From Gracilariopsis chorda (lineage: Eukaryota > Rhodophyta > Florideophyceae > Gracilariales > Gracilariaceae), in assembly GCA_003194525.1 (NCBI GenBank), contig NBIV01000071.1:1-64000 (forward strand): a DNA stretch of 64,000 nucleotides. The letters run 5' to 3'. The first letter of the stretch is position 1, and every line of letters begins with the position of its first letter. Position numbers and translations under genes: made by a program. The notes beneath the pieces are model-generated. The model made no database searches. It was not told where the DNA came from and was given only the letters and a program-made list of their open reading frames with translations. Positions 54,501 through 64,000 of this stretch are shown here, one piece after another.

Positions 54501-56160
54501 CCATGCTACTCCTGCTGAGCTGCGTTACTTGGTCGTCACTTCCTTTCAACAAAGGATAAATCCTAAAACTGTGATTGAAAAGAACGAACGAGCTCTAACT
54601 GCACATATAACCGAGGAAAACAGAGCACAAAGAAGAGAAGAACTACTTCGCAGAATCATTGAAATTTCGGACAGACATGGCAGTCGGCTTATCAGAAATG
54701 ATCCGCTCTTTCATCATCCTATATCACAACTTCATCTCAGAGATAACGAACTGCAATTAGCAGAGGAGCAAGCTGAAATACGTCGCAGCTCTCTTCGAGG
54801 TCCAGGCGAAGGTAAAAAGAGAGATATGATGATCTGAAAGAAGGCCAGAAGCGAGTTTTTGACAATATAATGAGAGAAATACCATACCGAGATAGAATGG
54901 GAGAGTCTGAAAGAGGCAACAAACATGGAAGCGTTTTCGTATTATAAGGACGAGCGGGGACAGGAAAGACCTATCTCCTATCTCTGCTGAGAGGTATTTT
55001 TGAGCACGAAGGCTTATTGGTGCAGATGACAGCCACAACAGGTATTGCTGCTGCCCTATATGAAGGCGGAAGAACTTTGCATAGTTTGCTTGGATTGGGA
55101 GTTGATGAGAACAAAGATTCGCAGAGTAGAGAGCGTCGGACACTTTCCAAGTACGGACCACGATCACAGAGAGCAGAACTAGTACGGAAGACTATTTTGC
55201 TGGTAATTGATGAAGCTTCAATGTGCTCGAAAATGCTCTTCAAGATGTGAACACCGTACTGAAGGACTCAAGACACTCTATGAAAGACTTTGGAGGCATG
55301 GTCGTAGTTATGGCAGACGATTATATGCAACTGCTTCCAGTCGTTCCAAGAACGGAAACAGTATCCAAAAGAGATGGAACAATTCGTGTTATTCCAGTGA
55401 GTCTCTTACGAGAGTTTCCACGGTACTCTTGCGAGCTTTCGGACAGAAGAGTCAAAGTTCTTCGCCTTACAGAACAGGTTCGTCAACAAGATGATCCAGT
55501 TTTTGCAAAAGGTTTGCTCAGTCTTGATCGTATGACGTTTCCAGCATCTGCAAGGCTTCCACATAGTTCTACGTCAGATGTACACGAAGCATACAAGTTG
55601 CTTTGGAAATGGTTTAAAACACGGAAGAAAGAAAATGTCAAGCTCAACCGATTGATTGTTGCGCCGACAAACCAATTAGTAGAGGAACATAACCAGAACG
55701 CATTGGAGTACTTCCCAGAAATGATGTTTGACTTGAAGTCTGCAACGACGATCGTTCCCAACCGAGGGCCAAACGGTGAAAAATTTCACACAAATAATAT
55801 CATTGGACCTGAACTGACGTATAATTACCCTCCAACTGGAGTCCCACACGACCATTCAAAACTGAAGTTGGGTGTTTCTGTTATGGTGACTCGAAATGTA
55901 CTTCATCTGCACTTGCTGAATATAAAGATGTTTATCGTTACCAGCATTTCTCGCAGAGCGATTCGACTTTCGGGCATTGATGAAAAAGCGGAAATTCAAC
56001 AAAGCTTTTTACTGCACCGCATTTACTTTTTTTTCGAGTTTGCAGATGTGAAAATCAAACGTTGACAGTTGTTCATCAGATTGGCATTTGCAGCAACTGT
56101 GCATAAAGAGAAAGGACTTTTGAACAACCTTTTTATCTCTGGGTCAGGTCTTTGATGGAA
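51529..56160 (+). pseudogene. Rep-helicase of the diverged Helitron
   Basis: An ATG at 51,529 opens a GGRRSGAG-type N-terminus. The zinc-finger region (CGTCGANGHRAPRCP and CKYCGAVLLGAETEGTCCG, about 51,930-52,060) and FMDMKYVRGGGPSFLRL follow. The Rep domain has an intact HUH (PHHHILLWLE, 53,464-53,493) and the twin-tyrosine block VPYLMKYAFK (53,830-53,860). The helicase starts near 54,949 with Walker A GRAGTGKTY and continues with TTGIAAALYEGGRTLHSL and LLVIDEASM. At least eight frame changes or stops interrupt it, including TGA in place of the Trp of MNVWREE (about 53,239), and the end (after 56,040) is strongly decayed. Confidence 0.75.
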
Positions 56161-56417
56161 TTTTGCGTGTCAGAACATTTTCTAATGTGTTACCGCTGCA
56201 AAGTGTAGACGAGACGCCTTAACATGCGCAAGATTTCTAACCAATGCCGGTGAGCATCAAAAAACATGTTTTACAAGAAACTTTAGACTTTGTAGAGGGG
56301 AATAATTAGTTTGACATAGTTTAGTTTATGCGTAAACCAAAATTTGTGAGGATATCTTATGCAAACTTTTTGCCGTGGCGCGAAGCGCCAACTGCGGCCG
56401 AAGGCCGCTTTTCATTG
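51529..56417 (+). mobile_element. Helitron family 2, diverged second copy
   Basis: A plus-strand Helitron related to the coding copy at 40,694-47,439. The 3' end is at 56,417: two hairpins (GGCGCGAAGCGCC and GCGGCCGAAGGCCGC) are followed by TTTTCATTG and the flanking T. The 5' end could not be placed; the stated start is the first coding ATG. DNA identity with the array copy is low outside coding parts. The protein order is the same, so this is a sister lineage and not a recent duplicate. Confidence 0.75.
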
Positions 56418-56872
56418 TATATACTGATAAAGACTCCTAAGCACTACAATAAAAATATTTATATAACGACCATGCTACGATCATCGGAACTGTGTCTTTC
56501 TCTTCCCTCCTCCAACCGTCACTGGAGAAGAGCGCCTACATGCCTTTTAAACAAAGATAAAAAACATAAAACATTTTTATCATTTTTCTGTTTTATTTGC
56601 ATTAGTTTCTAAAAAGTAAGATAATCCTTGATTACAGCACAGAAAAGGGAGAGGAGGGCTATCAAACGCTAAAAAGTTATACCAAATTAGCCATTACAAA
56701 CTGTGCGAATTGTATAGTGCTCTCTGCAGGGAGCTGGGAACATCTTGCTTGATTTTGTGTCATACATTGCCCATAAATGCAAGGAACCATTTGAGAACGC
56801 ACTATGTGCAATAGGACACGTACATGCTCCAGGTTCTTAAGGACACAGAGGTACGAGTACCAACAGGGTAGG

Positions 56873-56905
<33 letters not shown>

Positions 56906-58102
56906 AGTGGGAGTGAAGGTTAATTCTATTGAACAAAAACGTTCCTATCACTACTACAGCAGCGGTAACACTGAGAACCAATGGAGATACGACGCCTGTG
57001 GCTTCTAGCTTCTTGATACACCTATGTCCACAACTGAAGTTGGGCTCTGTAATTCTTTTGGTACTGTCGTAACCTAAAACGCTCCACAAGAACTCTCATA
57101 ACTCGCTGCAGTCAGCCTGAAGTCAAGTGATATCAACGACAGCCAACTATTCTTAACTCTATAATGTTAGCGTTATGCAATGTAAACACATGGAAAGCAG
57201 ACAGCCAAACTTTGTCGTTTTTAACCCATACATCTTTAACTTGAACGCCAGTATAGTCGCCATGAGACTTTAGCTTCAAAAGGCTACTTCAACGGGTGAA
57301 AAAGGGTTAACTATGTTGCCTTTTTATTCTTCGGCACTCTTCGTTAACGCAAGGAACGTGTGAGGTCTACTCGACGGTCTGTGGTAATGGCAATGCATTG
57401 ACGGTGCTATCATTTCTCAAGCATTCTTGCGTTGTAGTTGTTTAGCTACACGTCCAGCGATATTGAGATAATCACGTAAAATCGAAGAACTCAGGCAATT
57501 AGATAAGGGTCACTCGATGTGATACTTGGTACCTCGTCTGCGACTCAGGTTCAAGCTGGGCCCTTCTTCTGCCCCCTACACCACACTCGTTCTTAGATAC
57601 AAATCATTCAAACCTTTCCCAACCAATCAGCTCCAGTACGGTGATAGAAAACGCGTCCAACGTCTTCCAAGTTGGCGGTCTGCAACTACATTTGTCTAAA
57701 ACTATTCGTGTTGAACAATGCAGACAACAATCATTCACGCTTTTTGTCATACATTCCACCCTCACCATTGAATCTGAATCTTAATCGTTATGTGATTCAG
57801 TATTTCATGAATGCCAACTGAATGCTGCCGTAGAATCAACGAAGTCATACGCCTAAGAAATACTTGTACGATACACATCTCTCTTCGCTAGGGCTTAACT
57901 ACGAAGTCCTGAGGGTGATCTTGAGATGATTGGAAAATTAAACCTGTACACCACGGCACTCAGCTCCTTTCCACAATCTCAATGAATTAGCATGACAGAT
58001 GAATGTTAAGTTTACTTGCAAACCCGTATAATAGGCGGTGCATTCTCCTCTTCGCGCAACATTCTTTTACTCTATACAATTCGAACTCCTCAACTTGCAG
58101 TT
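56418..58102. other. No recognisable gene
   Basis: Apart from the hexanucleotide repeat at 56,871-56,906, no structure or coding signal was recognised on either strand. Confidence 0.5.
56871..56906. repeat. (GGGTGA)6 microsatellite
   Basis: Six exact GGGTGA units preceded by AGGGTA and followed by a degenerate GTGGGAGTGA. The strand is G-rich and could fold into a G-quadruplex. It resembles, but is not, the TTAGGG-type telomere repeat. Confidence 0.9.
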
Positions 58103-58489
58103 ATGACCAACGGAATTCTTGATAGTCTCATCTCTGTTGACGTAGGTGCCACCACTACATGGTATCATAATCGGCCTTCCAATTTTTTTTCGTTCACGCT
58201 CCTCCACGGTTTCATCACGGCTCTTCTTATCAATGAACTGATCTCCATCCTGAGATCAACAGTCATGCTACCGTTCAACTCTCTCTTCCTTAACAGAATT
58301 ATCCTTTTGCACATGGTAGAAGCAGGGGAGAATATATGCAAATTTGCTCTACGAATACTCAATCTCAGCCCCACGATCTTCAAAAGCAGAATTGAAACCA
58401 ATAAGGACACCAGCCAGGACGCTCGGCACTCCGTAAATCACTTGGCGTTGCAAAGAATCCTTTTCAGCCTCTTCATGTACGTGATGTGA
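58103..58489 (+). CDS. Unrecognised open frame
   Basis: A frame of 128 codons from the ATG at 58,103 (MTNGILDSLISVDVGATTTW). It contains a hydrophobic stretch (FTLLHGFITALLINELISIL) and ends at TGA. No domain is recognised. It may belong with the open frame that starts 40 bp downstream in another phase. Confidence 0.25.
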   Translation: MTNGILDSLISVDVGATTTWYHNRPSNFFSFTLLHGFITALLINELISILRSTVMLPFNSLFLNRIILLHMVEAGENICKFALRILNLSPTIFKSRIETNKDTSQDARHSVNHLALQRILFSLFMYVM

Positions 58490-58528
58490 TTCGGCACGGA
58501 ACTAGCTCTGATTTTCGCCAGTGTGCCC

Positions 58529-58933
58529 ATGAAACAGAAACAGAACGTCTATAACATGTCAAAACTTGCATGGTCAAACAATCACCCAGTAGTACATCTC
58601 AATAAGAATAATACTCTACATGGCAGTTTCAGTCGAGTCATTCCTGAAAATTCTGCCAAGATCGATGTCGATTTCACTCAACTACCCTCCGTATCACTGG
58701 AACGAACTGAGTACAGTGATTTTATCTCTGGTGGATGTGGTATTGATGAAACGGAACTGCGACCCTTCAACGGTGCTCTTATCAATGGTACTTGGCATGA
58801 AAGTTGGCGCGTTAAATGTTATACTCGAACTTCGAATCGATCCTACCAGTACAAGCTTCGTTTGGACGTCTCCACTGAAGATTCCAGCCAGTTCTTCGTC
58901 CCCACCTCCAAATTTTCCGTACTGCCCATCTAA
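58529..58933 (+). CDS. Unrecognised open frame
   Basis: A frame of 134 codons from the ATG at 58,529. Its second half (EYSDFISGGCGIDETELRPF, then WHESWRVKCYTRTSNRSY) has the composition of a folded domain with two Cys and several possible N-glycosylation sites (NNT, NRS). No family is recognised, and no TATA-like box was seen at the usual distance. Confidence 0.3.
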   Translation: MKQKQNVYNMSKLAWSNNHPVVHLNKNNTLHGSFSRVIPENSAKIDVDFTQLPSVSLERTEYSDFISGGCGIDETELRPFNGALINGTWHESWRVKCYTRTSNRSYQYKLRLDVSTEDSSQFFVPTSKFSVLPI

Positions 58934-60494
58934 CCGCAACACCGCCCAGACCTACGCACAAGCCATTGAGCATCTGTTACGCATTTGAGTAACAGACCAT
59001 TCCGCAAGCGATACTTCATTCCTTCTTCGCACAGAAAGCACACCAGCTGAGAGTACTGCTCTTCGAAATGGAGACAAGCTACTTACCCACGACGCATGTG
59101 CTACTTTGTTCTTCTCAACTATTCACATCTTTCATACTCCTTCGAAAGAGTCCTATTTTGAGCGACAGGAGGGCACCAGAGACGAAAAGCTCCACCACGC
59201 ACATGGGTTTGTGTAGGCAGACGCGCCGTGAGCTGTTTCGTACGGTCCGTAACGCTGGTGTCCAGCAAGGACACCAGCCGCCGTCGCCGCCCGCCGCCGT
59301 AGAGCGTAGGTAGATAAGCCGGTAGACGGTAAAGCCTAACAGGCATCGACTATCGAACACCTCCGAGCCCGTTCCGGCCGCTTCCCAGACCGCAACGGAC
59401 TACAGTTTGTAGCCACTTCGCAACGGCCTTATTTGTCTCTGTACGGCATTGGTGCACTTTAATTAAAGTCAAGCAGTGGGACAAATTGCCTAAAATGATA
59501 ATAGATCGCGTAAGTAACCCGAAGAAGTTCACGCCGTCACTCTTCGAAGTGAACAAGACAATGTATTCGCTGCTTTAGAGAAGACTGGACGCGAAGCTGC
59601 CAGTGTTACAGCAGTTTTCTTGAATTGTCACTTACTAAAATCACATTGGTACGATTCGCAGAACATTCAGTACAGCGTATGAAACGTAAAGAGGTTCTCC
59701 AGGTATTGCCACCAGCCAGTATTGTCAATGAACTTCAGGAGATACTTCATTTGAGTAACGGCTCATGAACCTTTCTGCCGCAACATTGAACAGCGTATTG
59801 ATAAACCATGTCAAATTCAATCAGAAGAAGATCCCTAGTAACTTAGAGGGAAGGAGGGCACTGATTAGAGAAATGGTCCAGTGAAACCAAAACAGTAATT
59901 TACAAGACCGGTCAATCTACTCGAACATTATTTCAAAAGGTCGTAAAGAAGCACAGAAATGTTTTGGTTGGCCAAATGGGGCCGCTATTGCTGCAATCGG
60001 TACTATAATTAGTCTTCCTCTCCAGGTTAAGAGAAAAAACTTAAATGATAGAGAAGAAGGCGAACTCCCAACTGAGGCTGACCACTACTTTCTAGAAAAC
60101 ATGGCCCTGCTGTTTATTCTGCGGCCCGAGAACTGTTTGGAGTACATTCAAAGAGAGGCCTTTCTAAGAAGTAGGGAATAGCGATTACGCCGTTAGGGAG
60201 GTCAAGTGGTTCTGGAAGGGCGGCAAAAAGGAAAACTGACTCCGTGTTCATACACCTCAGCAGCAAGGTGATCCTGACCAGCACTGGCCTCCCGAAGGAA
60301 AAGCCTCACTGAGTAGCAGGATCGGCCTTCGACAAGGTTTCCGTTTTATTCTTTGTTGAGAACACAGAAAAACTGGAAGCAGATTGCGCAGTAATCTGGG
60401 GTTAGCTCAGTTACCTTTCTGCAAGCCAGCGTTTGTTCTCTAAATTGACTTGACACGTTTTTCGTCCTTGCAGTATGCGAAGTTGACATGGCTC
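58934..60494. other. No assignable gene; one coding trace
   Basis: A stretch without start codon at about 59,908-60,181 is open for some 90 codons (SNIISKGRKEAQKCFGWPNG and EADHYFLENMALLFILRPEN). It reads like protein and may be a decayed exon or transposon piece. The family is not recognised. The remainder holds short frames only. Confidence 0.3.
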
Positions 60495-60970
60495 CTGCAA
60501 CAGAAATATTCTAGTGTTGCAAATGGTCGTCGGAATGGAACTCAAATCGGTCAAGTAATTCGGATTGTGTCAGTAAGATATCCAAAGGGCGCGAAACTGT
60601 AGATTGAATGCTTATTTAAGCGCTCTTGTTTGGGCAGAAGATACCTAGTAAAGAGGCCATCGACCCAGTTGCCATTAACTCACATCCACTGTTGAACTGG
60701 TTCACCAGTTGCCATTAACTCACATCCACTGTTGAACTGCCATTAACTCACATCCACTGTTGAACTGGTTCAACAGTGGATGTGAGTTAATGGCAACTGG
60801 GTCGATGGCCTCTTTACTAGGTATCTTCTGCCCAAACAAGAGCGCTTAAATAAGCATTCAATCTACAGTTTCGCGCCCTTTGGATATCTTACTGACACAA
60901 TCCGAATTACTTGACCGATTTGAGTTCCATTCCGACGACCATTTGCAACACTAGAATATTTCTGTTGCAG
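60495..60970. repeat. Perfect 203-bp inverted repeat around a triplicated core
   Basis: The left arm 60,495-60,697 and right arm 60,768-60,970 are exact reverse complements as far as read. The 70-bp centre consists of further direct copies of a 30-40-bp unit (GCCATTAACTCACATCCACT...GTTGAACTG; starts near 60,667, 60,706 and 60,739). The last copy pairs with the start of the right arm over a 2-base loop. No coding content and no target duplication were seen. Confidence 0.9.
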
Positions 60971-61639
60971 CTCCATATGGGGTCGTTTCACTTTGTTTGG
61001 ACGGGTGACACTCCCAGTGGATGTAATTTCTGTATGTGTGGGTTGAGCTCCTAAAGGGATCTATTGGCATCGCTTTAGTGCCTCACTAACCTCAGCGGGT
61101 ATGCTTTCTAACGTGTAAGATTTTAGCCCTAAAGCCTCTTGTTCAGAGAGGAGTGGGTCGGGGGTGGGCTGATGCTCATTAGAAGATATGTTCACGGCCT
61201 GTGAAACACTTTGGATAGAGAATCAAAACGCCCGAAAATGCGGCAAAGCAAAAATCATATGGCGTTTTGGTTCCATTTGCATGAGCTCTGCGTTTAAATG
61301 GCAGTACATGATCCGTTTATCACGCAAACCAGTTCTAGACCATTCCTTTGAGCCATAATCGTATCTCAAAGCCTGCTGATATTGCTTGAAACTGTCGCGA
61401 CGCGAGTAATATGGTTGTGTAAAGGCTCTTCTATGAAGAATGACAACGAAGCACCGGATTCTAACATAGCGTAGTCGGGTACAAACCAATCCGCCATCAC
61501 GACGTTAACCATCTTTCTTCCATCAGCAGAGAAAGGGATATGGTCAAGCGATTGGGTCTGTCACGGAGACCAAAAATTTTAGCCATCAAAAAGATAATAA
61601 TACACGATTAACTGCCGTGCAGATTTCTTTCCGAGGCCA
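60971..61639. other. No recognisable gene
   Basis: A minus-strand frame at 61,489-61,223 is open for 88 codons but overlaps an equally open frame, and neither is recognised. Confidence 0.35.
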
Positions 61640-61870
61640 CGTGGCGAACTACGAGATTTGTTCGTGAAGAAAGCTGAGGTTTGATGTCTCTGTTTTACTC
61701 AAAGACTGCTCCGTCGTGCTTTAAATGCACTACAAGGCAAGAAAAGAACGATGCATATCGCAACTGCTACCTATGTGACTACCTAGGAAGTACTAAGGTG
61801 GAGAGAGCTCTAGTTCTTATTAGGATTCCAACCACCCAGACGCGCAGCCGGAAAATGCTTCATTTTCTTC
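61640..61870 (+). repeat. Repeat with cysteine-rich coding trace, copy 2
   Basis: This copy is homologous to 30,950-31,245 but in the opposite orientation. The shared frame encodes MSLFYSKTAPSCFKCTTRQE, then a NCYLCDY stretch and IPTTQTRSRKM. Conservation at protein level, with the Cys positions kept, suggests it was once translated. Confidence 0.4.
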
Positions 61871-61872
61871 TT

Positions 61873-62629
61873 TTAGAGAGAACATTCGGTGCGTGCGGCT
61901 TCGGGGAGCTTTGGTGGAGTGTTCTTGCGGTTGAACAAGCGCTTTAGAATGACAGTTACGCCTTCAAGCATACAATGCGGTGGTTCCAGCGTGTTTTCGG
62001 CGGCTCCAAGACCGTTTTTCCGCACTTGCGACTCTAAGCCATCGTCCGTGCTCACCAGTTGCATCAATCTTGAAACTGGTATTTGGGTTTCAGATGCAAT
62101 CATGTGTTGGAAAATCACTTCATTCTTTAATGATCTGCCATGGTAAAACTTTACTCGTGAGCCATGCACGTCTTCCGTAGCACCGCTGCATGGATAGTCT
62201 ATTTGATAGACATATTCGGAAAGCGCTTTGAGTACCTGCTATGGGCCACCCCAGCACAGTGCCATTTTTAACCAGCATGAAACTCGTCTCGTGCGATCGA
62301 CACAAAATCATCTTCAATGAATTTACACAGAATGCCTTTTGATGTGTGGTTCCTTGACGCATTCTGTTTTTCCTAACGACAGAAGCTCTGGGTAGGCTCC
62401 GCAAAGTGCTTGAACGTTGCTGCAACGCTCTAAGATGGTATCCAAAAACCTTTATTTCTTTCGTCAAATTACAGAGAAAAGAAGTTATTAGCGGTGTTTG
62501 TAACAGGTACCTTCTGTGGCTGACAATAAATTTCTGGTCTGTGTGGGACTGACATTGGATATTCTGGCTGGGACTGACAATTGGAAAGAGATGTCTGCAA
62601 GGGGGCGCTGTGTGAAGGAACGGTCGCAA
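61873..62629 (-). mobile_element. Gypsy-type element, integrase C-terminal/chromodomain-like fossil
   Basis: A minus-strand trace contains VHGSRVKFYHGRSLKN, then GLESQV...GLGAAENTLEP and VTVILKRLF. This is the order of an integrase tail followed by a chromodomain-like module, as in Ty3/gypsy chromoviruses. Upstream sequence to 62,629 is probably more of the same polyprotein. It is broken in several places and looks old. No LTR was recognised. Confidence 0.45.
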
Positions 62630-62639
62630 TTATAGAATT

Positions 62640-64000
62640 CAAAGTAGGGCAAAGGTCACGAATATGGAATCCAGTAGCGTATATAACGCGGGAGTTTGCT
62701 TGCCTTGGTTCAGAATAGGACGGTCATCGACCTGTCAGAGGATTAGTTCAGGTAAAAGTACATCCCAGTCGTTGCACTGGTAGCAATCGCTATGGAAAAC
62801 CCGAACCCAAACCCAACACCTTCTGTGTCGATCAACCTGAAACCCGATAAGCCGCAGGTCTTCAGTGGAACACGAGACTTTCTAATTGTTAACACGTGGC
62901 TGTACAAGGTTGAACAGTATTTCAATCTTATTCAGCTTGCCAACGCAAACGTTAAATTGTCGGATGAGAACAAAATCTCCTACGCAACCACCTTGCTCAC
63001 TGAGACTGCCGCAATTTGGTGGTATACGCTTCTCAAGGCCGGTGCGAGTCCGTAAACATGGGAAAATTTTGTTAGTGCCATCCGTAAGGAATTTGTTCCT
63101 GAAGACCATGAAAGGCGTGCTCGTGATGCATTGCGCTTATGCAAGCAGACAGCTTTCGTGGCTGCATATCTTTCAAAGTTTCGCAACATTGTCCTTACTA
63201 TTCCTGATATAAGTTCAAGTGAAAAGTGGGACAAGTTTGTCAGTGGGCTGAAGTCGAAAATTCAGTTTGAAGTCCGTAAAGCCAACTGCCAAGAATTTGA
63301 GGAAGCGACAAAGATAGCCATGCGTGTCGAAGCTGCCTTCTCTGGGATATCAATCCCAACATCTTCCGGACATTCTTCTCCTTTGGCAGATTCTAATACA
63401 TCCCCGACGCCTATGGAAATTGGTAATAATCAAGTGGGCAATTCGCAGGTCGCAAAGCAACGTCTCAAAGATATTCGAAACAATGCTTGCTTCACATGCC
63501 ACAAAGCGGGATGTCGCCCTTTGAAGCATCTTCAAAATGGTAATGTAGCGCAGGTTTCAGTGGCCAACATTGAGTCGGCTTTGGCATCAGAAGACACCGC
63601 TAATGTAGATTCTGATAGCTCGGGAAACTAAAGTGTCCTTCTAAAATCAATAAGAGCACGTTAGAAGGATGTTTTCAACCAGACTTGTCGTTGCAGAATC
63701 AGGGTACTACAGATTCTGTCGAAATTAAATGTGTTCCATTGTTGTTCATGGATGGAACATTTAATGGGATCAAAGATCGGGTACTTAAAGACGATGGATG
63801 TACCGCAAACGTGATCTCTCGAGAATTTGCTGAGAGAAACAGGCATCTGTTCACTTTCTCGCCTGTTTTGATTGATGTCAACCATTCGAAGCAGGGTGCG
63901 AATGAAATCGCAACTTAAATGATTGCAAATGGCTGCCTGCACCTAGAATCGTACTAATATGCTGGGAACTGGATTGTTGCCGATTGTCGCTACGATGTGA
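62640..64000 (+). mobile_element. Gypsy-type LTR element, 5' part, continues past the window
   Basis: A TATA-like box (TATATAA, 62,680-62,686) lies in what is probably the left LTR, whose start was not resolved. A likely primer site, TGGTAGCAATCGC (62,778-62,790), follows a GTTGCA LTR end. The gag region starts at about 62,792 and contains a retrotransposon-gag domain (AAIWWYTLL, ENFVSAIRKEF, AAYLSKFRNIV) and a short zinc-knuckle-like stretch. A protease-like region lies at about 63,690-63,900 (CTANVISREFAE). A few interruptions are present. Its right half is outside the window, so age cannot be estimated from LTRs. Confidence 0.65.

Noticed and set aside
59115-59360. Arginine/proline-rich gene around the CCGCCGTCGCCGCC run
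   Set aside because: Three frames on two strands are open because of the GC-rich run; no start context supports any of them.
1-64000. CRISPR array, Polinton or integron-like structure
   Set aside because: The direct repeats seen are Helitron copies or minisatellites without regular unique spacers, and no capsid, packaging-ATPase or tyrosine-recombinase trace was recognised.

Overview
The window is a transposon-dense stretch of a eukaryotic nuclear genome with only a few candidate host genes. Those genes read as uninterrupted or nearly uninterrupted frames. Four of them have a TATA-like box about 90-120 bp upstream of the chosen ATG. Compact, intron-poor genes set among Helitrons, copia and gypsy elements and decayed DNA transposons would fit a red macroalga such as Chondrus. 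That is a guess: no rRNA, tRNA or organism-specific marker is present to settle it.

Layout. 0-3 kb: a SINE-like repeat, a LINE tail and a decayed pogo-like transposase. 4.4-14.9 kb: a minus-strand, head-to-tail series of Helitrons (family 1). It holds one old full-length copy, one Rep-less copy that keeps the PIF1 helicase, one non-coding copy with a minisatellite, and two 3' tails. 15.1-20.0 kb: a copia-type LTR element with both LTRs, a 5-bp target duplication, a half-tRNA primer site and a G-run polypurine tract. 21.9-22.8 kb: a gypsy fossil. 24.3-26.9 kb: a divergent pair of secreted von Willebrand A (vWA) genes, one with a degenerate metal site. 32.3-35.3 kb: a small secreted protein and a secreted protein that joins a transthyretin-like domain to an HEVGH metalloprotease-like region. 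37.0-38.6 kb: a decayed hAT transposase. 38.7-39.2 kb: a small unrecognised gene in two pieces.

39,357-47,909 is the most striking region. It is a plus-strand tandem array of five Helitrons (family 2): three non-autonomous copies, one 6.7-kb coding copy and one more non-autonomous copy. Each 3' terminus abuts the next 5' TC with no base between. A diverged relative lies at 51.5-56.4 kb. Between them sit a minus-strand transposase-like gene (resembling the family I know as DUF7869) and short repeats. 56-64 kb holds weak or unrecognised coding traces, an apparently perfect 203-bp inverted repeat around a triplicated core, and parts of two gypsy elements, the last running off the window edge.

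How the parts relate. The two Helitron families differ in sequence but share the same end logic: 5' TC, a 3' hairpin, and a 3' end close to CCACTTG rather than the textbook CTRR. Both form exact head-to-tail junctions. In each family at least one coding copy sits directly against non-coding copies that carry the same ends.
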